A program made the position numbers and the translations under genes. Positions 23,291 through 33,807 of a stretch of DNA of 64,000 bases are shown here, in pieces (within the stretch, counting starts at the first letter, position 1; the number at the start of each line of letters is the position of its first letter). The stretch comes from Rhexocercosporidium sp. MPI-PUGE-AT-0058 (taxonomy: Eukaryota; Ascomycota; Leotiomycetes; Helotiales), in NCBI GenBank assembly GCA_020746875.1, contig JAGTJL010000002.1:3658001-3722000 (forward strand), read 5' to 3'. A model generated the notes under the pieces. It did no database searches and was not told where the DNA came from. It was given only the letters and a program-made list of their open reading frames with translations.

Positions 23291-24120
23291 CTTGCATAGA
23301 AGGAACGGGGGCGGTCTTCTGCTTATACTGTTGTTGCTGTTGCTGTTGCCGGAGAGACACCCTCCAGAGGCGCTGGTTGATTGCCCCTGCAGACATCCGG
23401 GAACGAATTTCGGTCGGGATGATACTAGCTCTTGGCTTCGTTCTGATCTGCCAGGCAGGGAAACTAAGGTAGTACTAAACACTCCCTGTAATTGAATCAA
23501 GATTGATAGTCGAGGGAAGCTGGCGCAGGGCCGATGGCCGGACCTGTCTGATGACTTCCAGAACTTCCCTCGTCTGTACATTTGGCGTGCGATGAGTTTC
23601 ACGGTCCGCAGTCGGGAACAAGAGCAATGATTTGAACTTGCATTATGTTTCATCTAGATCCTAACTCGAGAGCTCTTGTGTATGTGCTTCGTCATTCCTT
23701 GAGTTCACGACCTGTTGCCAGCCTGGAAACAGGATGATGCTCAAAACAGTAAAATGTCCTCGCATTCAAATCAAATACCCCAGCACCAAGAATAACCTTC
23801 CGACAGTCCATGAGACTGAATTGATAGCTTTCCGATATGAAGCAATTGACCTTGGATTTTGGAACTTCAAGCTGTAATTTCGCGCAGCAGAGACCGAGAT
23901 GTTTACACTGTTTGATTTTTGCCAAGAACACCACTCGCTTAATAAATACCTCAAATCGTGACTCCGCTAAGCTGAGGTTTAGGCAACACCTGCAGCTACA
24001 AATGCTTCGGCGTTTGTTCCATTTTGCTATCTTTGCTATTCTGTTACCCAAGTTCATCTACGAAAGAGTTCCATCGGCGTGACTGACCTTCTTTTCTTCA
24101 GCATATACTCCTGAGGCGCG
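23291..24120. other. Intergenic
   Basis: No supported gene. A CTG/TTG-rich run near 23328-23350 gives Leu- or Cys-rich frames that are low complexity. The last part is the promoter of the 2EXR gene. Confidence 0.35.
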
Positions 24121-25104
24121 ATGGATTCCCAGCTATTTCCTCAGTTCTTCAACATGCCACTCGATGTTCGGCAGCTAGTCGTGAGCGAGAGCCTCAATAT
24201 CAGATCAAACAGTTCCAGCTTACTGACTTCAGAATTTCAGTGGCAGTTTGCTCTTACCAGTCCCCGGGTCGTCGAGCTAGAGCCAATATACGACAGCATC
24301 CGAATGCCACCAAAGGATTACTGTGGTGCAGTACTTGCGACTTCATGTACTCGCTATCGACCAAGAGCTCCATACGCCTTGAGTATAACATGTCGAGAGT
24401 CAAGGGAGGAAGCGCTACGAACCTTCCGACTAGACCAAACACTCAATACATCCAGAGGAGTTCGGAGTCATCCCTGGATCCGATTCGACCGCGATATCGT
24501 CCATTTCAAGGACCTGTATTTCGCAGGCCAGGGAAGCGGATTCGCATACGAGGCCGACTGCGTGCCCTTCTGTCTAGCAGGTTATCAAGGGCGGCCTGCT
24601 CTATTCGAGGATTTGGAAAAGATAGCTATGCCATGGGAGTTTTGGCGGACTGGGGAATTCAAGCGCTTGATTCAGAATTTCTTCCCCAAGTTGAAGACGC
24701 TTGTCTTTCTTATTGACGATAGCGCCGAGAATGCCCCGGCGCACATCGCGAGTTCGATGCTAGATATTCGGAAGTTGTATAAGGAGCCGGGTATGAGGAA
24801 GGATGTGCCGCGGTTTGTGAGAGATGGGAGAGCGCCGTTTGAGGAAGTCGTGTTGAATAGGAAGTTTGAGGAGGAGCTGTTGGAGATGTTGAATTATCAT
24901 TTGAGGATGGTGGTTCATTTCGCGAAGATTCCTGATGAGGTTGAGATTGTGGTTAGAGGATGTGTTTTGCCCGCTGCCTCGTCTCGGGACGAAAAGGTTC
25001 TGGACAAGGAGGTAATTGGGAACAGTGATAATCTGCCCGAGCGTATGGCTCACAAGAAGGTTGGAGAACCAACCAAAAATAGGCCATGCTGTTCTCTGAT
25101 GTAA
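24121..25104 (+). CDS. 2EXR-type protein with C-terminal CaaX box
   Basis: Single-exon protein of 327 residues. It opens with FPQFFNMPLDVRQLVVSESL and then LTSPRVVELEP, the pattern of the fungal 2EXR/F-box-like family (F..F..LP.E.R..IW), with the usual LSITCRESREEAL segment near residue 90 and a central part on fitting numbers of distances (FFPKLKTLVFLID). These proteins are numerous in filamentous fungi and their function is mostly unknown. Unusually the chain ends in CCSLM after KNRP, a match to a CaaX prenylation box (Met at the last position favours farnesyl) with a second Cys next to it that could be palmitoylated. If real, this anchors the protein to a membrane; that part is inference from four residues. 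Confidence 0.75.
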   Translation: MDSQLFPQFFNMPLDVRQLVVSESLNIRSNSSSLLTSEFQWQFALTSPRVVELEPIYDSIRMPPKDYCGAVLATSCTRYRPRAPYALSITCRESREEALRTFRLDQTLNTSRGVRSHPWIRFDRDIVHFKDLYFAGQGSGFAYEADCVPFCLAGYQGRPALFEDLEKIAMPWEFWRTGEFKRLIQNFFPKLKTLVFLIDDSAENAPAHIASSMLDIRKLYKEPGMRKDVPRFVRDGRAPFEEVVLNRKFEEELLEMLNYHLRMVVHFAKIPDEVEIVVRGCVLPAASSRDEKVLDKEVIGNSDNLPERMAHKKVGEPTKNRPCCSLM

Positions 25105-26270
25105 GCTATGGTTATTAAATGAGGACTGGCGGAAGCTACATTGATTTTGATGTCTCCGAGGAGGGGGATACTTCAACATTGTCAGACATATTTCTTACAA
25201 GATGTAGTAGAAATGTGGTCAGACATTTTTTTGCATGAACGGAAATATGCCAGCAAGTGAGCTCAGTCGGTGTATTTGAGTATTATACTCTTCTCTTACA
25301 AATATCTCCATGGAGTTGGTGTTCCCTCGTCGTCGAAGCTCCTTCCGCCACCGTCACATCATCCTCCATAGTCTCCACTCCATTCCGCTCCGCTTCCTCC
25401 CTACTCCGACCCATGCCAAGACATGATCCGCAATCACACTAAAAGCCACTAATGTCAGGGGGGGCGACTTGGATTGGCTTGGCCCCCAATAAACTCTCCC
25501 CTCTCCTCATTTATCTTTCACTTCCACCTCTACCCTCATTCTTCCTGATTATTCACAAACTCTTCCAACTATTGTCACTCCTTTTTCCAAAGCACCCAAT
25601 CACACTCCTTATGCGCCTTTGGATCGCTGCTGCGCAACAGCCAAGGCACAAAACATCACGAGGCTCCGGGCTCAGGCTATTTCCAGACGTTGATTGCTCG
25701 TGAGATTGCACAGCCCAGTCGCCTCCGTTTCAGCCCAGCCTGACGACGAATCCCATTCGGAACCAGGGCCAACAGACCTGAAAACCTTCGGGTCTCCCGC
25801 CGGATCATCTCTTCTCCACTACTTTTCTGCAAACCGTTCGAAACCCGCGACCATTTGGGTGTACGGGTCATAATTGTCTTTGTTATTGCGACGCGACGGG
25901 AGCAAGCACAACGGACCAGAAATCTACGAGGACAGGGAGACAAAATAGAGGAAGCAGACTGCAGACTGGAGACAGGACGAACAGGTCACCGGATCGTCAG
26001 CAGATCATTCAGAGAAGGAAATTGACCTTGAGCGCTAGGATTTGGATTATGGAGTAGCAAGAGGGGATCTGCGATTAATTTGATTGGATTCCCTGGGACA
26101 GACTGCGACCTGCGAATCATTCCGACTTAATTTTTCGAACCACAAATTGTATTTTGGATATCTGCAAAGTCGGCGGCTGGGACCAGGGAGGAGCTCCTGG
26201 TGTCTTCGTTTGTTTGCGCTGATTTGGATACAAACAACTTCTGCGGGGATCAGAAAGTAATACTGTCGCA
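25105..26270. other. Intergenic, promoter and leader of the fibroin-3-like gene
   Basis: No gene was read. Sequence from 25490 to 25620 is C/T-rich, as upstream of other genes in this half. Small open frames occur on both strands without family resemblance. Confidence 0.4.
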
Positions 26271-27954
26271 ATGCCTCACATCACAACATCCATGCAGAGG
26301 AGCATACGGAGGGGGATTGCGGAGGTACTGTTTGACGGCGTGCTAGGGAAGAGAGGCATTACGGACGAGGTGTCCAATGTGAAAGATTCATTTTCCAGTT
26401 GGGATAAGTGTATGGAAGCAACATATTGCAAGTACGTTGCCATCACCAGTTGTTACGGGCAAAGCTAACAATCCCAGGTGGCCAGTGATAGCAGCTATCA
26501 TCGTCGTTGGCCTCATCCTCCTCTCAATTCTTACCTGCATAGGTCGCGTGTGTTGTTGTGGGGCTTCGTGCTGTTGCACTTGTTTCTCCTTCCTAAAGTG
26601 TTGCGACTGCTGTGGAGATAGTTGTGCTGGGAAGAAGAACAAACCGATGAAACATCAGGACAGCCCTTTCCACTCCGGACAACCTCAACAAGGATATCAA
26701 GGATACCAGGCTCCTGCGCCGATGATGGGAGGTGGGCTTCCTGTCGCTGGTTCGCCGATGAATGTTGCTGCCACGCAACCATCAGCACCACAATATGCCC
26801 AGTTCGAGGTCGGCAAGAATGGATTGTACGTTGAACCCAAGGTCGTTGCCCTCAACGAGGATGCTCTTCCGCCTATGCCCAGCTGGGATGCTGCCTCAAA
26901 GAAACATGTTCCCGAGGAAGAGAAGAATGCTGTAGAGTTGGGAGAACTGGATCCAGCTACAGGGCAGAAGATGCCTCTCATGGCTGGAGCTGCAGGAACC
27001 GGAACGAGCATACCTCCCAGTCCAGATGTCGGACATTCACAGAGTCCCTTTGGTACGAGACCTGGAGCCGGCAGCAATGGATACATGGGCGTTGCTGGTG
27101 ATAATCAGAACCAAGCCGCTTTCAATGGTAACGGCAGATATGGGTCCCCTGCTCCTGGACAGGGTCGTGGTGGTTACGGAGGGAGGTCGCCTCAAGGCTA
27201 CGATGGACATGGTCGCGGTTTTGGTCAAGGTGGGTATGATACACCCGAGACCTATGACAGCCAAGGTCGAGGATACGGTTCACCTGCTCCTCAAGATCCG
27301 TATGCCCAAAATAGTGGATTTGACGGAGCTGCAGCTGGTGAATATGGTAGACAACCTCAAGGTCAACATGCGAATGACCAGTATCCCGCCAACGGACGTC
27401 CCTTTCCTCCTCCAAATCGCCAATACTCGTCTGACTCTTCTCGGCCTTTGGGACCTGGTCGGCAATATACTGATCGGTCCTACGGATCGGACATGCAAGC
27501 GGGTGGACCTCCTCGCGGACCTTCGAGAGGGCCAGGTCCCAACGGTCCCCCTCGTGGTCCATCCAGGGGAGCGGGTCCGAATGATCCATACGGTTCTTCC
27601 CGTGGACCATCAAGAGGTCCTGGAGGTCCAATACGCACAGGCTCCCCAGCTCTAAACAACAATTCCGGTTTCGATTTCGGAGGTGGAGCACCTTCGTATC
27701 AATCAAGACAATCACCTCCTCCCCAGCAAGGATATGGCCGGCCGCCTCCTCAAACTGGCAACTCGGGCTACTTCGACAACGTCTCTACTGCTGCACCTAG
27801 CTACGCAAGCAGAAGTCCCCCTCCCCAGGAACCAGCATATCCAGGATACAAGCCATACCAACCAGGAACTCAAGATCGAGGACTTCCACCAGCTCTGTCA
27901 CCTGGCGAGGGTCGAGGAAGGGAACCGCCGAGATGGGACCCTGTCCAGCAATAG
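26271..27954 (+). CDS. Single-pass membrane protein with Cys-rich juxtamembrane segment and long disordered tail (fibroin-3-like)
   Basis: Spliced protein of 545 residues from exons 26271-26431 and 26478-27954 (46-base intron). The N-terminal part (SSWDKCMEATYCKWP) leads directly into one membrane helix at about 55-77. It is followed by a dense Cys stretch (about 74-103: CCCGASCCCTCF, KCCDCCGDSC), likely heavily palmitoylated. The remaining 430 residues are a low-complexity Gly/Pro/Tyr/Gln tail with repeats such as PPRGPSRGPGPNG, GGYGG and YGSPAP. This is the layout of the conserved fungal proteins often labelled fibroin-3 related; their role is not established. Tail repeats are coded by different codons, so they are not a recent DNA expansion. 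The intron joins TYC-K-WPVI in frame. Confidence 0.8.
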
Positions 27955-29254
27955 TACTTAATTTGTGAAGTTTGGAGAATTACGACATGATGTCATGACA
28001 TTGCGAGAGATAAGTGAATACGCTCGTTGTCTGTTAGATCCTTGTCCCAATTCGGAGTTGGAGGGAAAGGCTGGATATTCCTATGTTACTTCAGTGCTTG
28101 GTTCGCATATGCTAATTGCATGCCGTGCATTCTGTTCTCGTCGTTGTGCTGTGTCTTGCGTGTTTCCATATCTTGTATATATGTTTACCTACTGCGTAGT
28201 GTGGCATTTTCCCCGGGCGTTATTTCACATGCTTGTTTTATTTATACCAAGATAGGAGGGAGTTCTCATGGCAGTTTCGGTCTGGTTTAGGGCATTAACT
28301 ATTAAGTAGAATAAACGAGAATTGGAACTAGTACACTGAGGTGTTCCTCCAAACATGATGATCTTGCAACAGCTTTGTTTCTGGGAACTTCGAAAACTCG
28401 AATTTGGGTGGGATAATGCGCTGTTAACTCGTGCTTTCTATTATCACTAGCTAATTCTTCCCAGGTAAACATAATTCACGCTGTCCTACTCCACGCTGAA
28501 TGCGAAGTTGTATATATTAAGGTCCGTTCTCATGCTCCTTAGATAAGTTTGACTCCTTCGTCGCTTCTCCCTTCGACTGGTCTCTTATATGAGAAGTAGT
28601 CTTCTCCTTTTGATTCTCAGTCGAGCGATAGATAGGTAGGAGCTGTTATCTAGATTTGAAACATCAGGGTTTGTGATCTGGCTGTGCTGTATCTTAAGGA
28701 AGTTAGCTCTCGCTTTCTGTCTCCAGATTCACCACTGGAGATCCGTTTCGAGCCAGAGCCAGAATAGTATCCCTCTCTTTGAGGGCTTGGCGGGAAATAT
28801 TCTGATCCGCCCACTTTGAAGTGAAGTTTTCATGACTGTTGAGGGCTTGTTTACTTTCGCTTAGCGGGCTTCACGTGCAGAGTGGAGAAACGGAAACGGA
28901 AACAGAACAGAACCTTCTTCATCTCTTGCGTATGTATCTGAGCACGATTGAGATGTGTCGCGGAATGCGTGGCTTGCGCTCACTGTACTTTGAATATGAT
29001 TCTTTACATTCTATGCCCGAATTTCCATTCTTCTGGCTGCTCTCCTCTCCCTCATCTTCGCATATTGTCTGCGGCTTCGGTTTCATATCCTTGTCCAAAT
29101 ACCGCACCTCCTGCTCAGACTTCGTCGTGAGAATTCTTGTAATGTTTTTCATGTTCTGACGGCATGGCCGACCTAGAAACGACCTTAAATGAATCATCTC
29201 TAACATACACCCCCTTACACGCTCTCGCGCCACACGTTTCCGTCTCAAGAGGCT
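27955..29254. other. Intergenic, 3' flank of the fibroin-3-like gene
   Basis: No convincing gene. Several frames of 60-110 codons cross it on both strands but show no motif, no splice pattern linking them and no shared family. Confidence 0.35.
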
Positions 29255-29679
29255 TTAGAGGCACCACATCATCATCATCCATAAAGTTAATGAGATCTGA
29301 ATGCGCATATCCAAAAGAATGGCGCAGATAGTGGAGTAGAAATTGTGTTTGTACCACTTGTAAGGAATAGCGTGTGCGGGGTCGTAGGATGGGTAGATTG
29401 AGTTAGGACAGTGTCTGTAGGTTGTGTGCAGGTTTGGGCAGGTGGAGTTGAGGGCCAGGGGCGCCAAAATTTCGAAGACTGGAGTGATCTTGGCGAGGTG
29501 CTCTGCTGAGATGTAAGGGCAGAGGTCGAATGTGAAGAGGACTCGGTTGCACATGTTCTTTGAGAGAGTGGGTTGGAGATGGAATCCAAGGTTTGGCAAC
29601 GTTATGATGTTATCTGCGGTTGTGGGTACGGGCGGGGGAAACCCTTCATAGGAGCTTGGAGGAGTAGGTCTGTTTTAAC
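29255..29679 (-). other. Possible exon of an unrecognised gene
   Basis: The minus strand reads without stops from a TTAAAACAG acceptor-like site near 29679 through PTPPSSYEGFPPPVPT and LPNLGFHLQPTLSKNMC to IQISLTL. The composition (balanced, with NSTCPNLHTTYRH, NSIYPSYDPAHAIPYKWY) looks like protein rather than noise. There is no ATG at the start and no joined exon could be found in the AT-rich sequence upstream, so it may be the last exon of a decayed or poorly modelled gene. No family recognised. Confidence 0.25.
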
Positions 29680-30286
29680 CTTTTCAGCTTTAAAACTAGA
29701 TGATTAAAATATTGTGCAGTTGACTGACTAACAGCCAATAATAGGGTTCAGGGAAATTCTTGTTCTACAGAACTGAGATCTATTTTCTTGCACCTCCACA
29801 TACTCCCCACAAAAGATTCACAGGCTAGACGAATCACAGACTTTATCAAATTATGATAGGAGTGGGGACAATTACACTAGACAACTAAACATTGAAAGTT
29901 AGTTACATGAGGGCGAGATGAATTCAAATCATGATTTTAATTAGAGACTAAGATCTAGACTTTTAGTCGTCCTCTGCGCAATTCTGCACACTTGATTAGA
30001 GACTAACAGTCTAGCTTTTAGTTGCTCATTCCTTGATTTTACATACTCGCCCAAGCCACCACCAATTACCTCCTCTCCGTTTCTGAATCCAGGTCAGCAG
30101 TACTGACCTATAGTAATCTACTACACACCATGATTCGAGGTTGAGTAATTGGAAAGTATGTGAGTATTAGCGCACGTAAGGCCATAAAAAGGGTATTGAA
30201 ACGCCCGTCATCCGCCTCTCATCAGGCCATAATAAGTAGAATCTTGAAGAAAAAACAAAACGTATAAACTCTCCAAATCACTCTCC
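29680..30286. other. AT-richer intergenic stretch with paired repeats
   Basis: No gene seen apart from the repeat listed at 29938-30026. A small non-coding mobile remnant is possible. Confidence 0.35.
29938..30026. repeat. Direct repeat with internal palindrome
   Basis: Two copies of a unit of about 32 bases (around 29940-29972 and 29994-30026), each reading TTAGAGACTAA then TCTAG then CTTTTAGT. Each unit contains GACTAA...TTTAGTC or a near match, so each can fold on itself. It could be the ends of a small non-autonomous element; no target-site duplication could be shown. Confidence 0.5.
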
Positions 30287-30520
30287 ATGGTATCTTCCCA
30301 AACTCCACCCAGGAATATGCACCAAAAGCACGAGAATGATGATACCCCACTACAACACCGTATGCCAATCGAGTCTCCCAATTCCTACTACCCCGCTTCG
30401 CAATCCCAGTCATTATTCGTTTTCGTTCAAAGTCTGCGGAAGGCAGAAAAGAGGGGGTTGAATCACGTTCCAAAGGAGCACTTCCTAGCGTACGAAGAAC
30501 AGGAACGGAAACAGTCCTAG
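30287..30520 (+). CDS. Small hypothetical protein (77 residues)
   Basis: An ATG-started open frame, Pro/Gln/Ser-rich at first (MVSSQTPPRNMHQKHENDD), ending in FVQSLRKAEKRGLNHVPKEHFLAYEEQERKQS, which could form a charged helix. No domain, signal peptide or membrane segment. It stands alone between the repeat region and the tail-anchored gene on the other strand. It could be a real small gene or chance. Confidence 0.35.
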   Translation: MVSSQTPPRNMHQKHENDDTPLQHRMPIESPNSYYPASQSQSLFVFVQSLRKAEKRGLNHVPKEHFLAYEEQERKQS

Positions 30521-30600
30521 AATATCTGTTAGCCTTGTTCCTGGATTAAGTGATCAAGCATCACACTGTTTGTGAGAGATCATGAAATCTTACTTTGTGT

Positions 30601-31098
30601 TCATGAGGTTCGGTCGAGGTGCTCGACCCAAAGCGACTTAACAAAGTAAGCGCCAGAGACTAGCAAGCCAATACCCAAGAAGCATGCAAACCAAAACTGT
30701 ATCTTGCTTGAGTTGCGATCAACCACAGCTCCAGCAGCAAAGCCTAGAGCACCAACACTCCCATGTTCACGGCGACTGGGTTCAAGGTGATCGGGGCCGA
30801 CACTTGAGCCACGAGATGACGTGGGGGCGGGGACGGGCGAGAGTGCTGGCACGGAGGCGGGACCGGACATGTTGTTCTTCGAGGTATCAGAAGCTGAAGT
30901 TGAGATCAGGTTGTAAGGTGGTGGTGGCTGATCGGGATGCCCAAGGGGCAATATGAGGTTGCGACTGGAATTGGAATTGGGCTTGGGGTTGCAATCGTCA
31001 TCCTGATCGAGAAGAGAGGTAGAGTCGAAGTCGGAGTTGAAGTTGGAGTTGAAAATGGAGTTGATTTTAAGACTCTTGGAGGAGGAGGACATATCCAT
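30601..31098 (-). CDS. Tail-anchored membrane protein with PPxY motif, unrecognised
   Basis: Single-exon frame of 165 residues. The first 130 residues are Ser/Asn/Pro-rich and look disordered; PPPPY at about 58-62 is a PY motif that could bind WW domains of an Rsp5-type ubiquitin ligase. One membrane helix lies near the C terminus (about 133-153, IQFWFACFLGIGLLVSGAYFV), followed by only twelve residues, so the topology is tail-anchored with the PY motif in the cytosol. That architecture matches known adaptor proteins of Rsp5 (Bsd2, Rcr-like) in outline only. No family name can be given. Confidence 0.55.
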   Translation of the reverse strand: MDMSSSSKSLKINSIFNSNFNSDFDSTSLLDQDDDCNPKPNSNSSRNLILPLGHPDQPPPPYNLISTSASDTSKNNMSGPASVPALSPVPAPTSSRGSSVGPDHLEPSRREHGSVGALGFAAGAVVDRNSSKIQFWFACFLGIGLLVSGAYFVKSLWVEHLDRTS

Positions 31099-31547
31099 GA
31101 TAGTGGGTGAGGAAGTGAGCGACGCTGGGCTGGATCAAGCCAAGTGGAACAAAGCTAAAGCGTGATTGAATGAATGTATCTCGAATCCAATTGCAAACAT
31201 ACACTGAGGATGCTTCGTAGCTCAAGACGACGTTGTTTTGAAGAAAGAGATGGGGATGGGAAAAGCCGTGGGAGGTTGAAGGGTAAACAATCGGTTTAGC
31301 ACGTTGTAACTACTTTGAGCTTAATTTGGAAATTGAGACGAATCTATCTAATATTGAGCTAAATGTGGATCCGATTTTAAAAGTACGGGTCACGTGAAGT
31401 GCTGTGATTGGCTGTAGCCCTCCACCCGTCCCAACCACAGGAACACCATAATCCTCGGTTTACTGGCCAGGGGTATCCGAGGGTAGCCGCCACGTGCTTT
31501 TGACATGCTTTCGACGTACTTACTTAATTATTATAATAAATAAACGC

Positions 31548-31651
31548 TAAGTAAATAAGTAAATAAGTAAATAAGTAAATAAGTAAATAAGTAAATAAGT
31601 AAATAAGTAAATAAGTAAATAAGTAAATAAGTAAATAAGTAAATAAGTAAT
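31548..31651. repeat. Tandem 8-base repeat (TAAGTAAA)
   Basis: About 13 nearly perfect copies of TAAGTAAA in one array at the edge of the AT-rich island. Confidence 0.92.
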
Positions 31652-31659
31652 TAAATATA

Positions 31660-31980
31660 TTATATAAACACACGCTATATAAATATACGTTATATTACTA
31701 CGTTATAAAAACAAACGTTATATAAAACCACGCTATAAACGCTATATAAATATACGTTATATTATTACGTTATAAAAACAAACGTTATATAAAACCACGC
31801 TATACAAAACTACGCTATATAAAACCACGCTATATATAAACGCTATATAAGTCCACGCTATATAAAACTACCCTATATAAAACCACGTTATATAAAACCA
31901 CGCTATATAAAACCACGCTATATAAACCACGCTATATAAATATACCTTATATAAGAGCAAATTATAGAAAAGCACGGTAT
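31660..31980. repeat. Degenerate tandem repeat with unit near CTATATAAAACCACG
   Basis: A series of 14-17-base units built on CTATATAAAACCACG with variants (ACGTTATATAAA, ACGCTATAAA). The core CGCTATATAAA is repeated at least a dozen times with base changes. Not evenly spaced, and not a CRISPR array. Confidence 0.8.
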
Positions 31981-32279
31981 ATAAATATATATTAAATATA
32001 TATAAAAAAAATTAAATAATAAAAATAAATATTAAGCTTCTATACTTCACTAATAGCGGCATTTATAATTAATTAATACTTACTACTAAGGATTTACTAA
32101 TAATATTATTAGTAAATTAATTTTTTAAATAAACTACTTATTTAAACTACTTTAATATTAAATAATATTAAAAGTTATTAATTTAATAAATTTAATAAAT
32201 CTTTTCTTTTTTTAAAGTTTTATATTAAGTTTACGTTTTAAGTTTATGCTTTCATTTTACTTTTTAATAGAAGTATACG

Positions 32280-33730
32280 ATGAGACGGTTAGCGGGGCGC
32301 GGAAAACCGGGGGGCCGCCTCGATCTGGTTTGGCGGGGCTGCATGCGGGATGGTGTGCGCCTATCCAGGTTTAGCGCCACCACTTCAGGCAAGGCGTGCT
32401 CGCTTCGGGGCGGTGCTGCTTTGCCAACGTCGTGTATAAGAACCGCACCCTCTCCCCATCGCCATCCCTCCCAACTCTTCCATCTTCACTACCTTCACGC
32501 TCCCACTTCGAGTCCCTTCTCCCTGGCCCCGTGCAAGCACCAATCTGCCTCGTCGCCGTCTCATATCGGCCATACTTCCCTGCCGCCTCCTTTTCTACCC
32601 ACCAACCCACCTGGTCCAATCCTCCTGCCTCAGCACGACGACCGCCTCGCTCGACCCCTCCACGAATTCGAGCAATGGCTCAGCCGGCCGACGATGCCAC
32701 ATTACAGGAGAGCGTCGACCTCGCGAATCCCCTCATCTACCCATGACCTTCAAAACCCGCCGAGTCCGAATTCCCTCCCATCCTCTGCCCTCGAGGCACA
32801 CCACCTCTCTTCTCCATGCGAGCCCTCCGCCTGATCCTGATCATCGCCGCAAGGTGTGCCCCAATGGCGAAAAGGCCTCTCGACCCTGAGACCGGATATC
32901 AGAGAGTCCGCCTGCAGCGCTTGCGCATAATCTGCATGGCCGTGAACAAGTGACGGAGTTGGGCTCTCCTCTGCCACTTAGCCCGCCAATTGGAAAGATG
33001 CCGGGTCCGCCAATGCCACCTCCGCTCGCTCGTCGTTCTGCTCTCGCCATGCGCTGGCAATGCGTCATCGTCGGCCTCGCCGCAGCTGAACCCCCTTGCA
33101 ACGCAGACTGTTCGAAGTCCAAATCCTCGATCTGCCACTCTGTGCTCGATTTCCTTGATTGTTATACCGGCGATCACTCCTGGATCGCGCTGTATTAGCC
33201 GAGATACGAGCATCAAATCTAGCGCAGCTCCTGACCGTCGCACCAACACAATCCTTCCAACAGTAGCTCCTCGGTCAACCCGACAGTGGAGGCCTAATTT
33301 CAAAAATTCCTTCATGCGACGTTATCTGACCACTCCAAGAAATCCCTCACGACGATGCAGCTGGCTTCTGCCTTGCTCCGCCGAGAATTACATGGCAGCC
33401 GTGGTCTGAGGCAGGGTGAGGGGACGGTGATCGCATCTCTTGGGGGTTTGGTATGCCTCACATTAGGAAGGTTCTTATGCACGAAGCAGGGTAGGTGGCA
33501 TTTCAGTCATCTCGGCATCATTGTGGGTGAGATTGTGCGAGAACATGCAAGGCTTTGCAAGAGGGGGAGAGGAGCCCAATTGGAGGATATTTGGTGATGA
33601 GGGGCTGTGGCTACATCGCTTTTTTACGAGATGGAAGCACAGGCAGCAGCGTACGGTTCCTTCCCGGCCGAGGTAGTCATGGACTATGTCATGTTCGCTA
33701 CAAGTGAAGATGGAGACCCACAAATGTATT
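32280..33730. other. GC-rich region upstream of the SANT gene, no supported gene
   Basis: Several frames are open on both strands (for example 32280-32834 plus and 33315-32899 minus), but they are Pro/Ser/Arg-rich products of GC-rich sequence and overlap one another. Scattered strings here (GAGATACGA, CGTCGCACCA, and a CTCTCCCCATC-like run) recur in the same order upstream of the broken SANT-like copy (about 41290-41700), so this stretch is part of an old duplicated locus. Confidence 0.4.
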
Positions 33731-33733
33731 TCT

Positions 33734-33741
33734 TATATAAA
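33734..33741 (+). promoter_or_regulatory. TATA box of the SANT gene
   Basis: TATATAAA about 70 bases before the ATG at 33808, followed by GCCAGGAG. The position fits a core promoter. Confidence 0.55.
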
Positions 33742-33807
33742 GCCAGGAGTTTCTCTCTCAGAATCCACCTTCTTAAGTAAAATCGAGCACTCGACCTTTT
33801 GCGTACC

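Larger units (their letters stand above)
31500..32279. other. AT-rich repeat island
   Basis: Sequence of very low GC content with two tandem arrays (listed separately) and a tail of homopolymeric A/T from 31980 to 32270. It starts right after a CCACGTGC string and stops sharply at 32279-32280, where GC content jumps. No open frame of note. Such blocks in ascomycetes are usually repeat DNA altered by repeat-induced point mutation; that is inference. Confidence 0.7.

Noticed and set aside
31548..31980. CRISPR-like array
   Set aside because: Eukaryotic AT-rich tandem repeats with no spacers of regular length and no cas genes.
32280..33315. GC-rich plus and minus open frames upstream of the SANT gene
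   Set aside because: They overlap one another, lack motifs, and the region reads as duplicated non-coding flank.
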